From Hordeum vulgare subsp. vulgare (taxonomy: Eukaryota > Streptophyta > Magnoliopsida > Poales > Poaceae): a stretch of 64,000 bases of DNA. The stretch is from NCBI RefSeq assembly GCF_904849725.1, contig NC_058523.1, positions 111,912,189-111,976,188 on the forward strand, given 5' to 3'. Shown one piece after another: positions 1-10,107 of the stretch. Under the pieces are notes generated by a model. It saw only the letters and a program-made list of their open reading frames with translations, was not told the origin of the DNA and ran no database searches. A program made the translations under genes and the position numbers. Every line of letters begins with the position of its first letter. Position 1 is the first letter of the stretch.

Positions 1-1
1 C

Positions 2-136
2 GCGATAGATTACGTTCTTTTTTCAGTAATGGAAGGTGCCCATGCTTGCATACATGTGCCTGGTGTACACTTTTGTGGTGGTCGGGTGTTTAAAACAGAT
101 TGCGCATTGAAAGAAGTCTTTGAAATGGTTGGGTGA
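2..136 (+). CDS. ORF fragment entering from left edge, unidentified
   Basis: An open frame runs in from the window edge and ends at a TGA at 134-136, giving 44 codons. The stretch before position 27 (pyrimidine-rich, then CAG) could instead be an intron acceptor, in which case this is a last exon starting at 27 in the same frame. The peptide is rich in Cys, His and Gly (for example HVPGVHFCGGRVF). I do not recognise the family. It may be the last exon of a real gene to the left or a chance ORF. There is too little sequence to decide. Confidence 0.25.
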   Translation, partial: AIDYVLFSVMEGAHACIHVPGVHFCGGRVFKTDCALKEVFEMVG

Positions 137-322
137 TCATAGGCACCCCACTACCACTAGTACCTTTGGTTCAACATTTCTTTCTTCTTTTACTTCAACA
201 ACCTCAAGTGCCAGAAGCAAAGGGAAATGATAGCTGCCTGCTTAGCTGTAAGAGGTGGAAATCATGCCAAGTGTTGAAGTTCGGCCAAGTACTTACTTGC
301 ATTTGATTGAGGATTGCAAGCC
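137..322. other. Unassigned spacer
   Basis: AT-balanced sequence with no recognisable gene or repeat. It could be the 3' UTR of the ORF fragment to its left. Confidence 0.3.
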
Positions 323-325
323 TAA

Positions 326-530
326 GAGCATCTCTAGTAGAGCCCTCAAACTCTTAAAAATAACCGCTTTTTTACGGTTTTCATCGGAAAAACGGCGTAG
401 ACTAGAACCCTTAAACCCTTAAACCCGTAAAAAAATTTAGAGGTCCAACCCTCAAACCCCTTCCCAACCTGTAGAAGTAAGGGTTGTGAGGGAAAACTGT
501 CCCCAACCCGTACTCCACTTCTCACCTCGC
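326..530 (+). repeat. Left long terminal inverted repeat of HARB-1
   Basis: Matches the reverse complement of 1888-2095: the GAGCA end, then repeated CCCTCAAA/CTTAAACCC words, an A-run and an AACCTGTAGAAGT block. The inner edge is approximate. Confidence 0.8.
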
Positions 531-618
531 GCAGGAGGCAGTTGGTTCCCCGCGCGCGCGAGCAAGTCGCCTCGGCCGCCGACGCCCCGCGCTCCGGCCG
601 CCGCCCCGCGCTCCCTCC

Positions 619-760
619 GAGCACGTCTAGTAGAACCCTCAAACCCTTAAATCTAAAACCAGTTTTAAGGGTTGAGAATTGGTCATTTTTGACACTTTTA
701 AGGATTGAAAAACAGGGGCAAAGACTAGAACCCTCAAACCCAACCCTTATAACGGAATAT
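619..760 (+). repeat. Second Harbinger-like terminus inside HARB-1
   Basis: At 619 a GAGCACGTCTAGTAGAACCC end reappears, followed by CCTCAAACCC words as at the outer terminus. It could be one end of a nested related element or a duplicated terminus. No matching right end was found. Confidence 0.5.
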
Positions 761-952
761 AAAAATATCATTTGGCGTATCACAATTTTCACTAGAAAAA
801 CACAATAAACATTCAAACAAACACGGAAATAAAGATCATTGATGCATGGTTTAATAGTTTTTACATCACACAATCATCATCTTCCCCCTCTCATCGACAC
901 CATCACCAAAAAGTTGCACTTGGCGCCATTTCCTAGACCACTTCCACGTCCA

Positions 953-1772
953 TCAAGCATGCTTAAATGGGAATGACTTGCCCTTGGAAGCGGCCATCTC
1001 CTTGTACCTCATGCCGGCAATTGTCTCCTATCAACCACACATAATCACATAAGAACCCACCAATAGCATAGTACACACACATAATCAAAATAGTGAAGAG
1101 ATATGTACTCACATAGTCACTCTCCACGGTTCCACTAGGTGGTGCATCCTTCACTTGGTCCATGGCCGCACTCCAACGAGCACAAGCGGGCTTCATCAAC
1201 TCCCACCGCCCTTGAAGCGACCGGTAAGTGCGAGAGATGAACCCACTATTCTTCGGCTTGATCCTACAATAGTTGTCCTCGATCCTTTGCCAATACCGTT
1301 TACCGGTTTGATCGGTGCCGATGGTTGAATCCATCCCCACAGCTGCCCAAGCACGAACCAAGTCGTCACCAACCCTAAAGGGTTCTAGAGGCGGAGCCCC
1401 GAGGTCCACCTCCGCGTCTTGGAGGAGGTCCATGAACGAGGATGGGGTTGCCATTTTCTCGAACACCTCGTGCGCGGCGGGAGGAGGTTTGGCGACGGCG
1501 GCGGGCGGGGCCGTGGGCTTCTTCCGCGCCGCGAGCTTCTTCCGCACCGGGGACGAGCCGGCGACCTTGGAGGAAGCCCCTCGCGGCCCACGGGAGGACA
1601 CCTTCGGCCGACTCTTCTTAGGGGCGGGCGCGGCGGCGGGGGTGGGCGCCGGGGTGGGGACGGGGGCCGGGGCGGGAGCCGGGGAGGCGGGAGGAGGCGG
1701 TGCGAGGCCCGCCCGCCGCTGCTTGGCCCCGACGTGGGTCGCCGCCACCACGTCGGCCACGGTCGGGTGCAT
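953..1772 (-). CDS. Harbinger ORF1-type Myb/SANT-like DNA-binding protein, two exons
   Basis: This is the accessory DNA-binding protein of PIF/Harbinger transposons, which in this family helps the transposase bind the element ends in the nucleus. I read the CDS as complement(join(953..1027,1113..1772)), 244 aa. The 85-bp intron has GTGAGT and TAG ends and joins in phase. The start is the first ATG in frame; the frame is open further upstream but without ATG. Residues 20-100 are Pro/Ala-rich with basic clusters. Residues 135-205 form the Myb-like region with spaced Trp at about 142, 161, 190 and 200 and the words GTDQTGKRYW and RSLQGRW. The C-terminus ends in the family's basic KGKSFPFKH-type tail. 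No premature stop is seen. It lies alone between the terminal repeats. Confidence 0.75.
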
Positions 1773-1887
1773 GCCGGGGGCGGGGGCGGGGGCGGGCGGG
1801 GCGGGGCAGGCGCGGCGGCCGGGAGGCCTCCATGGCGGCGAGGCGGCGGCAGGAGCCGGGAGGCGGGATGAAATCCCTCTCGCGCGA

Positions 1888-2095
1888 GGGTGGAACAGGA
1901 GTGCGGGTTGGGGGGAGTTTTTCCTCCCAACCCTCACTTCTACAGGTTGAGAAACAGTTTGAGGGTTGGACCTCTAAATTTTTTTACGGGTTTGAGGGTT
2001 TAGGGGTTCTAGTCTACCATTTTTTTCCGACGAAAACTGTAAAAAAAAGTTATTTTTATGGGTTTGAGGATTTGAGGGCTCTACTAGACTTGCTC
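1888..2095 (-). repeat. Right long terminal inverted repeat of HARB-1
   Basis: Partner of the left arm. It ends in TGCTC next to TAA. The two arms share about 200 bp with small indels. Confidence 0.8.
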
Positions 2096-2098
2096 TAA

Positions 2099-2415
2099 GG
2101 GTGTGTTTGGATTCGAGACAAAAGCCAAGCTAGCCTTGCTAGACAAGACTGGGCATTTGTTAACCCCAAAAATTCTTGCCTCGCTAGGCTAAAGAGCAGT
2201 TGGGGCTAGGAAAACTTTGCCAGGGCAGGAGAATGGAATCGGCTCTCCTTCAGCGGCAAGAACGAACAAAAATTACGGATCATGATGAAAGATTGCCGGT
2301 TACCACAACTCTCCGGCTTTAGCAAAAGAACCAAACGTCTGCCCTTGCTCACATGAGCTACGCTCAAATTCTATTGCCTGGCTAAGCAAGCTCGATGCAA
2401 GAACCAAACACACCC
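2099..2415. mobile_element. Tourist-like MITE (PIF/Harbinger superfamily)
   Basis: The ends GGGTGTGTTTGGATTC and GAACCAAACACACCC are inverted repeats around 317 bp of non-coding sequence. TAA flanks both sides (2096-2098 and 2416-2418). The left TAA is also the right duplication of HARB-1. Confidence 0.85.
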
Positions 2416-2475
2416 TAAGTTACTTATTGTTTTTAATTTATTGGTACTTGAGAAAGAGCAAGCTTTAGTCAGTTC

Positions 2476-2900
2476 GAGCATGTACAGCCGGACCCCTCAA
2501 ATGACCGGTTCATACGTCCGCGGACGCGTCCGGTCAGTGATCGAATAGGAGAAGAAAAAAATTGATCCAACCGGACCCCTCATATGGTTTTTATATGTCT
2601 GGGTTGTACATAAACCCTCATAACCATCTTAAAGATAAGGATGATATGAGGGCTCGCGGACGCGTTCGGTCAGTCCGCCACATAGGAAGTGACTCCATTC
2701 CGGACCATCTTTTTCCTTTCTTTATTCATTTTTTTTTCTCTTTTTCTTTATCAATCACGTGCAAGTGATCGGACATATGAGGAAGAAAATAAAAAATATG
2801 CCTGCACAAATAAATAAATAGGAGACATGCTCGTTCACTGACCGGACGCGTCTGTGGGTGTTTGAGTGCCCAAATTTGTAAGTTATGGCTGAAAATGCTC
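2476..2900. mobile_element. Harbinger-like MITE, 425 bp
   Basis: The terminal inverted repeat begins GAGCATGTACAGCC on the left and ends GGCTGAAAATGCTC on the right. Both arms continue into GGACGCGTCCGGTCAGTGA-like sequence. The flanks are TTC and TTA, so the duplication is imperfect. No coding capacity. Confidence 0.65.
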
Positions 2901-3139
2901 TTAGTGTAGGCATTTGCGTGTGTGGCCAGCTTTCTTCGACGTCTTTGCATGGATCATAGTTGATGTCTCAAGAATAAAGCGGTGCAGGCAGTACCAAGGC
3001 GTGGCAGGAAACTTGAGTACTGGTGGGTTGACTGCACACTCGCACGCCTAGCAGATGGAACAACACCCTGTCCTCACAATGTTGATCATTAATGGAGGGT
3101 GGTTTCAGAAGAAGAAAAACGACGGAGACTCTACTCCTC
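2901..3139. other. Unassigned spacer
   Basis: No gene or clear repeat recognised. Confidence 0.3.
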
Positions 3140-3415
3140 ACAAAATTATTATAAGTATTTTCTTTTTGCGAAAAACAAGTAAAGGTAGCAACTAATAATA
3201 AGTTTTTCTTTGAAAAAAAAAGCTAGCAACTTATAGGACGTATCTTTTTTTTTTTTGCAAAAACAGAAAAACAAGAAAAGGTAGCAACTTATAATAACTT
3301 TTTCTTTGCAAAAGGAACAAGAAAAAACTAGCAACTTATGGGAAGTATCTTTTACTTTGCAAAAACAAAAAAGAAAACAAGAAAATGGTAGCAACTTATA
3401 GGAAGTATCTTTTTT
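3140..3415. repeat. Degenerate tandem repeat, A/T-rich
   Basis: About four to five imperfect units of roughly 60 bp. Each has a GTAGCAACTTATA or CTAGCAACTTATA block, then a T-run and a GCAAAAACA/AAACAAGAAAA run. Confidence 0.65.
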
Positions 3416-3552
3416 ACAAGATAAACAAATTTATATTTTTCTGATAAACGGTCAAACTTTGATAATGTAAGAATGGACAATAAATTGATGACAATAAGAC
3501 GGCTGTGGCAACAAAATCCTAAATAAACTCGCTAGCTGTCCCTATTCTCCCT
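3416..3552. other. Unassigned spacer
   Basis: AT-rich, nothing recognised. Confidence 0.3.
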
Positions 3553-3554
3553 TA

Positions 3555-3811
3555 CTTCCTTCGTTCGGTAATAAGTGTATTTTTTCCTTTTTTGTCAGTC
3601 AAATTAGTTAAATTTTAACTAACTTTATTGAGAAAAGTGTTAGCATTTATGACATCAAATTAGTATCAATAGATTTGTCTTTACATGAAGTTTCCAAATA
3701 TATCATTTTCATGCCATGTATGTTGCTACTATTTCCTATAAAGTTGGTCAAAATTTAAAAAGTTTGACTAAGTACAAATCTATATGTACACTTATTTGTG
3801 AACGGAGGGAG
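3555..3811. mobile_element. Stowaway MITE (Tc1/Mariner superfamily), 257 bp
   Basis: The left end CTTCCTTCGTTCGG and right end GAACGGAGGGAG are inverted repeats of the Stowaway type. TA flanks at 3553-3554 and 3812-3813 fit the TA duplication. Non-coding. Confidence 0.8.
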
Positions 3812-3904
3812 TATGTGTCTTGGCATTCACAGAAGTCTCCAATGAAGAAATTCCGTAAAGCCAAAACAACACAAACTCTTGCATGGTAGGTTAGCAAACA
3901 ACTA

Positions 3905-4064
3905 CTCCCTCCGTTCCTAAATATAAGTCTTTTAACCGATTTCACTATGTGTCTAGATACGGAGCAAAATGAATGAATCTACACTCTAAAGTATGTCTAT
4001 ATACATCCGTATGTAGTCCACTAGTGAAATCTTTACAAAGACTTATATTTAGGAACGGAGGGAG
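3905..4064. mobile_element. Stowaway MITE, Thalos/Athos-like, 160 bp
   Basis: CTCCCTCCGTTCCTAAATAT at the left and its reverse complement at the right. TA duplications at 3903-3904 and 4065-4066. The arms pair almost fully, so the transcript would fold into a hairpin. It is one of the commonest MITE types in Triticeae gene space. Confidence 0.9.
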
Positions 4065-4066
4065 TA

Positions 4067-4440
4067 CTTGCCTGCTTCATTGTTGGGTCAGGCAAAATAA
4101 GGCGAAGCGGATGGCAAGCCATCAAATATATAGCCGATGATAACCACATTACAAGAAGTTGTTCAATATGGGCCACGACAATTACAATTGGGCGAGGATA
4201 AAACTGCGAGATTTTTTTAGAGGAAAATGTCTTAAACCATCAAAACAATGTTAAGATGGGAAATTAAACTCCATGCACTACTCTAGCCTTATATCCAAGG
4301 CCCCCCCTCTTTTGAAGCCATAATGACCGTCGGAGACGAGAGGGAGGGCTGGACTGGCGGAAGGAGTCGCTTCGGGCTGTTAGGAGATGTGATTTTTTTA
4401 GAGAACGTTGACTGCGATAAAAAGGCCCTGTTGCACTCAA
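4067..4440. other. Upstream region of the proteasome gene
   Basis: No gene recognised. It contains ordinary single-copy-looking sequence between the MITEs and the promoter. Confidence 0.35.
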
Positions 4441-4570
4441 AAGGCCCACTAAAATTGCATAAGGTGTCACAGGCCTCAATTTCTAGGCCTCTATATACCA
4501 ACTATGGGCCGTAAGTAATTGCCGCGGATCAAGCAAACATTCTTATCTGACTCCTGGCCTCCTGGGCCAT
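4441..4570 (+). promoter_or_regulatory. Putative promoter of the proteasome beta-3 gene
   Basis: A TATATA box lies at 4492-4497, about 220 bp before the ATG. GGCCCA at 4443-4448 and TGGGCC at 4505-4510 and 4563-4568 are site-II-like boxes. A TGGGC core is the reported proteasome-related cis element bound by NAC factors in Arabidopsis. Use of these boxes here is inferred only from their position. Confidence 0.45.
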
Positions 4571-4714
4571 TGCGCGAGACCCAATTACACAGACTCACCC
4601 GAACGGACTCGCCGCTTTTCTTTTCGTCGCCGGATACACAACCGAAGCCGCCGTGCTCCGCCGCCTCCTCTCGCTCCGCCTCCGCCTTCGCCGTCTGTTG
4701 CATCCCTGTCGGCC

Positions 4715-7075
4715 ATGTCGGTGAGTGCCCTCCGCAAACGAACCCTCCGACCTCCCTGCTTCCCTCCTCCCCACGCAAAACCCTTGCCCCTTTACCCGCT
4801 TCCCCCGACTGATCCGCCCGCTGCATCTCTCCCCTTCCGCAGATCTTCGAGTACAACGGGAGCGCCGTGGTGGCGATGGTGGGGAAGAACTGCTTCGCGA
4901 TCGCCAGCGACCGGCGCCTGGGCGTGCAGCTGCAGACCGTCGCCACCGACTTCCAGAGGGTGTTCAAGATCCACGGCAAGCTGTACATCGGCCTCTCCGG
5001 CCTCGCCAGCGACGCCCAGACGCTGTGGGTCCCCAGTCCTCGATCTGCGGTTTCTGGTTGCTTGGCTGATCGCCCCTGATTTGGTGGCTTTCGTCGGTTT
5101 AGGGTTTGGGCCTGATGTGTGTGTGTGTGTGTGCAGGTACCAGCGGCTGGTGTTTAAGCACAAATTGTACCAGCTTCGGGAGGAGAGGGACATGAAGCCT
5201 GAGACCTTCGCCAGCCTTGTCTCGGCCCTCCTCTACGAGAAAAGGTGAGAAGCTTCAAGTATTAGGATCCCGGTAACTTGACTTCGAGCATCGTGCAATT
5301 GCGATCCTGTTAAGGGTAGAAAACATGAACCAGTGCTGAACATGGGAAGTAAATTTAGACATGCTGAAATGCTTCGTGGCGACTGGTTTACTATGCGAAG
5401 TAGTGTTGGGGTGCCTTCCATCGGGTTAATCTCCACATAATTTGGGATAAAAGAATGATGATTAATGATACAGCTGGTGCTACAACAAATGTTACCCTCT
5501 GATACATAGGTTTATATTTTGCGTAGTTATGTTGAATGTAATTGTGCAATTCTTCTTCTTGTGGCAGTCTGATTCATAAATCATATTTTTATAAGCTGAA
5601 ATGTGTAGGATGTTTGTGTAGATACAGTAACTGTATTTTTTCTTCTTCTTGTCCTTCTGTCTTATTACCACCCCTTATATTTGCTGAACTATGGGGACAG
5701 CTAACCGAGTTATTTCATGATATTTAGGTTTGGGCCATACTTCTGCCAACCAATTATTGCTGGGCTAGGTGAAAATGATCAGCCATTTATATGTACCATG
5801 GACTGCATTGGTGCCAAGTATGTATCATTTATCTTTCTGTGACCTTTTCTGTTACATGTGTTACAATGTTACCTCCTTCTCAAAAGTACAATTAATTTGA
5901 ATACGGCCATGGGCTATGTTTTATTCACATACTTCCAAGTATCGTACCTATCTCCCATGGGCATGCTTATAACAGTGAATTATCAGCTTTGGCTCAGTCA
6001 GACTCCTTGGATGTATTTAATCTTGGGTTAAGATTGCTTATTGTCAATTGTCATCCAAGTATTGGCAATTCTAAGGCATGAGATTTATAAGGAGTGAATG
6101 TCGAACCACGAGGTACAGAAAACACCAAACAAGGGTCTAAAACGCATGAAAAATAATTAAGCAACTAAATATTGACCTATATAATGTTAGTACGTATATG
6201 CTTTGGAAAGGTTATCTTGTTTTAGTGTTGCCCAGGAGCCATACAAAGTTGTATTGTTAATGTAGACAGTATTGCTATGCTAATGTACCGTTCCCATCTG
6301 TACTTTCCTGGAATCACAGATCGCGGTGCTTCATGTCTCTTGATACATGCTGTTGATTCTTGTGAACCATATTGTCGCTTCCTGTGCAGCTATTATATCT
6401 GTAGGAGTTAATCTGATCACAAGTGTTTCTTTTTTTGCAGGGAACTGGCAAAAGATTTTGTGGTTTCTGGTACTGCTTCGGAATCACTATATGGTGCTTG
6501 TGAGTCCATGTACAAACCAGACATGGTTCGTTTCCTTACTCAAGAGATGTGTGCACACTAATTTCTTTTATGTAGTCCCTTATTATCTGGTTCCGTACTG
6601 TAAATATGACAATTCTTTTGATCATTTTTTTGGTATAAAGGAACCCGAAGAACTATTTGAGACAATCTCACAAGCATTGCTTTCTTCTGTTGACCGCGAT
6701 TGCCTGAGTGGTTGGGGAGGTTATGTTCTTATTGTGTAAGTTCCACGCATCTCTTAATTCTTATACGTGTGTGACGATCATCCTGCTGACCGATTGACTG
6801 TTGATGCAATTTGTTCATTATTTGGGCACTTTGTGTGCAAAATTTCACCTATAATTTGGTATTTTGATTTCACATCAGATCTATCACGATTTTGCTACTT
6901 TGCACCATAATAGTAGTAGTTCTGCGAAGTACTGTACTACGATACCAGAGATCAGAGGAAGGTGGTTTCCCTCTCTCTATGCCTAGTCGATCCTGATATT
7001 CTGATACTTTTTTTTCCTGGTTGCAGAACACCCACTGAAGTTCAGGAGAGAGTGCTTAAGGGAAGGATGGACTGA
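4715..7075 (+). CDS. PBC1: 20S proteasome subunit beta type-3, seven exons
   Basis: This is subunit beta-3 of the 20S proteasome core, part of the two inner rings of the barrel that degrades ubiquitinated proteins in cytosol and nucleus. It is a structural, non-catalytic subunit: there is no propeptide ending in an N-terminal active Thr. I read join(4715..4720, 4843..5024, 5137..5244, 5728..5817, 6441..6525, 6641..6735, 7027..7075), 204 aa, the usual length. All junctions are GT-AG and in phase. Recognisable blocks are the N-terminal [62 protein letters not shown] and the C-terminal LKGRMD, all typical of PSMB3/PBC proteins. The first coding exon is only ATGTCG. No disabling change is seen, so this is very likely a functional housekeeping gene. 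Confidence 0.96.
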
Positions 7076-7437
7076 TTTCGCAACACCTGTAGTCCTAGAT
7101 CACATAGGAGATTGTTCCTTTATTCTCGACCTACTAAAACCTGTGTGATCTGCTCTTTCTGTGCACTCGTGTTCAAACCTATAACTTGGATTTTAACATG
7201 CCACTGAAGTCTGAAATCTGAAATCAAAATCATGTGTGCCTGTGCACTTTGTTCCAGAATTACAGCCTCAAGTCTTAGCAGGCTTTTGTTTGGCCTGTTG
7301 ACACTGGAGGCAACTATTGCATATGATATGTCTCTCAGTCTCTGTATGGTTCGGACTTGTTTGTTTGGTTCGTTAGATAAATTTGATCAGTTAGACTAGC
7401 CAAAGAACAGTGCTTGAGAGGAAATCATCGACTAGCA
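7076..7437 (+). other. 3' UTR and downstream of the proteasome gene
   Basis: AT-rich sequence after the stop. No gene recognised, and the polyadenylation site cannot be fixed by eye. Confidence 0.4.
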
Positions 7438-7487
7438 CTCCCTCCTAGTAATTTATAAAACGCTCTTACATTAGTTTACAGAGGGAG
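7438..7487. mobile_element. Stowaway MITE remnant, 50 bp
   Basis: CTCCCTCC and GAGGGAG ends enclose TATAAAACGCTCTTACATTA, the terminal part of a common Triticeae Stowaway. The middle is lost and the flanks CA/TG no longer show TA. Confidence 0.6.
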
Positions 7488-8005
7488 TGGAATAAATTCG
7501 ACTTTCATATAATATCTTAATAGAATTCCATGTAATGATCAATGCATTTTTTTGATTCTATGTTATCCGCATGTAATATGGCAACACCTTGTATAGGAAT
7601 GAAACATGCCCAGACATCTTTCCCTTTTTTAGATCCCACCAACACCATTGAACACTACTAATATAGCGTTTCCATGTCCTAATCCCATGTACCCATCACT
7701 TATCTTATCTTCCTAATATAGTACGTAGAAAATGAGATCTCCCACACGAACGGCGATCTTGGGCTGCGTCAGCCGACCAGTGTTTTCCGCCGGCTGGCCG
7801 GAAGCAAAGCACGTAAAGAAACCAGCGCCTGCATGCATGTCAACTTAAGTGACTTTTGTAAGATGGCATGTAGCAGCACGTCGCAATCACCTGACATGTA
7901 CAGCCATATGCGCTCATATCATACAATTGCTTGATCAATTCCTACAAGAATTTTTCACACGGCACGCATAACACTTCCGTTCCTCAGTTGGTATCTTGCT
8001 TGCTC
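7488..8005. other. Upstream region of the zinc-finger gene
   Basis: AT-rich, then mixed. The frame of the zinc-finger gene is open for about 25 codons before its ATG but has no ATG there. No clear TATA box. Confidence 0.35.
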
Positions 8006-8533
8006 ATGGGAGGGCTGGAGAAGGGGGGAGGAGAAGGTCCCCGGGCTGCAGGGCTCGTGAGCGACGGCGGCGGCGATCGCCCACGTTTCTTCGTGGGCGG
8101 CGGCGGAGGGGAGGGGTCTCTCCGGCCGGTTGAGCTCGACCTCATCGGCACGGTCGGTGCAGAGTCACCTTTGCTGGCCGCACCGGCGGCCGAGCAGGAG
8201 CCGCGGCAGCTGTTCCGGTGCCACTACTGCCGGCGGGATTTCTACAGCTCGCAGGCGCTCGGTGGGCACCAGAACGCGCACAAACGTGAGCGCACGATCG
8301 CTAGGCGGCACGCCGGCGTGCCAGCGCCGCTCGGACAGCACGGCTACGCCTTCGCCGTCCATGGCGGGCTGAGCGAGCTTCCGAGGTGGTTGTACGCATT
8401 CAACGTCCAGACGACGGTGGTGGTGGCGTCCGGCGAGGGCGAAGGCTGGCGGCGGCGGAGCGACGGAAGTGTCGGCCACTGTGGTGATGGAGATCAAGAG
8501 CTGCCGAAGCTTGACCTGACGCTAAAGCTGTAA
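8006..8533 (+). CDS. C2H2 zinc-finger transcriptional repressor with EAR motif, one exon
   Basis: Predicted nuclear transcription factor of 175 aa, intronless as is usual for the plant single-finger C2H2 class. One zinc finger spans about residues 70-93: Cys72, Cys75, His88, His92 (C-x2-C-x12-H-x3-H), with the plant-specific QALGGH at 83-88 that contacts DNA. The finger and its AHKRERT extension resemble Arabidopsis ZFP1/3/4/7. The protein ends in LDLTLKL (169-175), an LxLxL-type EAR motif that in this family recruits TOPLESS-type co-repressors. A Gly-rich stretch lies around residues 10-36. The start is the first ATG (8006). Target genes cannot be inferred. Nothing suggests decay. Confidence 0.9.
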   Translation: MGGLEKGGGEGPRAAGLVSDGGGDRPRFFVGGGGGEGSLRPVELDLIGTVGAESPLLAAPAAEQEPRQLFRCHYCRRDFYSSQALGGHQNAHKRERTIARRHAGVPAPLGQHGYAFAVHGGLSELPRWLYAFNVQTTVVVASGEGEGWRRRSDGSVGHCGDGDQELPKLDLTLKL

Positions 8534-9159
8534 TCGTAGTACTGCCCGTGGATCAAATACTTAGAGTATGTGTGTAAATAGTTTTGTTGCAAAAAAGATG
8601 CATGCGATGAGAATAAGCGACACATGGTAGATATAGTAATTTTAGAACATTTGAGAGGTCTTGTGAATACACTGACATTATTGCGCGGATAAAAACTACA
8701 AATATTAGCTTTGGAGTCGGTCCTCATAGTCGATTTGTTGTCAAAGAAGTTTTAGCCGACTAATTAGTGCACACATGTGGTGTTAGAGCATCTTCAATAG
8801 ATGATGTAAAAATCCGATGCCCTAAAATGATGTTAGGGTAGGGGAGATAAGGCTTTTAGGCACTGGTCGCAAGGGCCGCAACAACGAGTAATCGACCTCC
8901 GTGGCGAGCACAGTGGAGCTCATATCGGGCGACGGAGGGGCGGGAATGATTGAAATTGGTGCAAATCAGAAAGCGCCAGCGCGAGCTCAGCGTCGGTTGG
9001 AATTAATCATTAAGTGTAAAAAATCGCGGGTTACAAAAGTTCTATTTCATATTTATAGGGTTACAATCAAGAGGCAATAGTTCCTTAATACATGGTTATC
9101 CTCTATGTAGGCATACAACAATGCTACTCTTAGTGCGACTATACATCGTTAGTTGATCC
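8534..9159. other. Intergenic, with one Harbinger-like end
   Basis: At about 8784 the word TTAGAGCATCTTCAATAG matches PIF/Harbinger ends, but no partner end is visible, so it is a fragment at most. The rest is unassigned. Confidence 0.4.
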
Positions 9160-9466
9160 TCTTTTAGAAAAGGACGGATATCACCGGCCTCTGCATCATA
9201 AAGATGCATGTGGCTCCTTTATTAAATAAAGTCATCAAAAATGTGCGGTCCAAATACATTCTTCTAAAGAAGTTGTGAAATAATCTCAAAATAAAAAAAA
9301 TACCAAAACCGGCGGAAAATAGGACTAGATGCCTAATGACATATCTTACTAGTGGATCGCCATCCAAACCGGTTGTAGATATCCCGAGCTACCATCTCCC
9401 ATCAGGTAGACCCAGTAACTAATGGCTACCTGGTTTTCATAGGGGTAGGCAACAACCACGTACGGA

Positions 9467-9865
9467 TCAAAGAAGTTGCCCTGTGTAATACCTGCAAAAA
9501 AATTGTACGATTTTCTTTGTTGATAACCATGCAATTTCTGCAATTTCATATAGCCATAGTAAAGCACATACTCCTATCCGAATATGTCTCGCATTACATA
9601 TCTCTACTTCATTTAGCCACGTTCCAAATAACATGTGAATACTATCTAGAGGTGTGATATTAAATGCTATATGAATGGATCTCCACAAAAGTTTTGCTAA
9701 CAGACAGTCTAGAAAGAGGTGTTTGATGGTCTCATGGTGATCACAGAAGCAACATCTTCTGTTGCCCTCCCAATTACGATTTGCCAAATTATCCTTATGA
9801 GAATCACCTCCTTGTGAACAAACCACATGAATACTTTGATTCTTAAGGGCGCCTCGATCTTCCAA
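9467..9865 (-). pseudogene. LINE ORF2 C-terminal part with zf-RVT domain
   Basis: The frame contains CCFCDHHETIKHLFLDC followed by a spaced Trp, the zinc-binding region found in plant LINE polyproteins after the reverse transcriptase. It is separated by frame breaks from 10108-10527. It would have been the C-terminal nucleic-acid-binding part. Non-functional alone. Confidence 0.75.
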
Positions 9866-10107
9866 ATATGAATGGACTTGGGAATCGGTCCAGAGTCAAT
9901 AAGGTTCAAATACATCGATTTCATTGAAAAAATGCCATTCGTAGATAACTTTCAATGAAGTCTATCAGATTCATCCGATAGATGAACATCCATCAACATT
10001 CTGACTAGATGAAGCCAAACCACCCATCGATCACCCACTAGAGCCCTTCGAAATTGTATATTTAGAGGAACAAACTGTAATACCTTAGCAACGTAAGCCT
10101 CCTTATT

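Larger units (their letters stand above)
326..2095 (-). mobile_element. PIF/Harbinger DNA transposon carrying a Myb-like gene only (HARB-1)
   Basis: The ends GAGCATCTCTAGTAGAGCCC and GGGCTCTACTAGACTTGCTC are inverted repeats that stay similar for about 200 bp inward. The element is flanked by TAA at 323-325 and 2096-2098, the 3-bp duplication expected of PIF/Harbinger. It is 1.77 kb long. One interrupted gene on the minus strand matches the Harbinger Myb/SANT accessory protein. No DDE transposase is present, so the element is non-autonomous. The 1480-1850 interior is very GC-rich and encodes a Pro/Ala-rich segment. Confidence 0.85.

Noticed and set aside
1315..1950. Long plus-strand ORF rich in Gly/Ala opposite the Harbinger gene
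   Set aside because: It is the antisense shadow of the GC-rich Pro/Ala-coding exon on the minus strand. No plant-like domain or splice support.
4491..5193. Minus-strand ORFs across the first exons of the proteasome gene
   Set aside because: Antisense shadows of GC-rich exons 1-3.
7931..8005. N-terminal extension of the zinc-finger protein
   Set aside because: The frame is open but begins with TTG. The first ATG is at 8006, and the extension shows no family resemblance.
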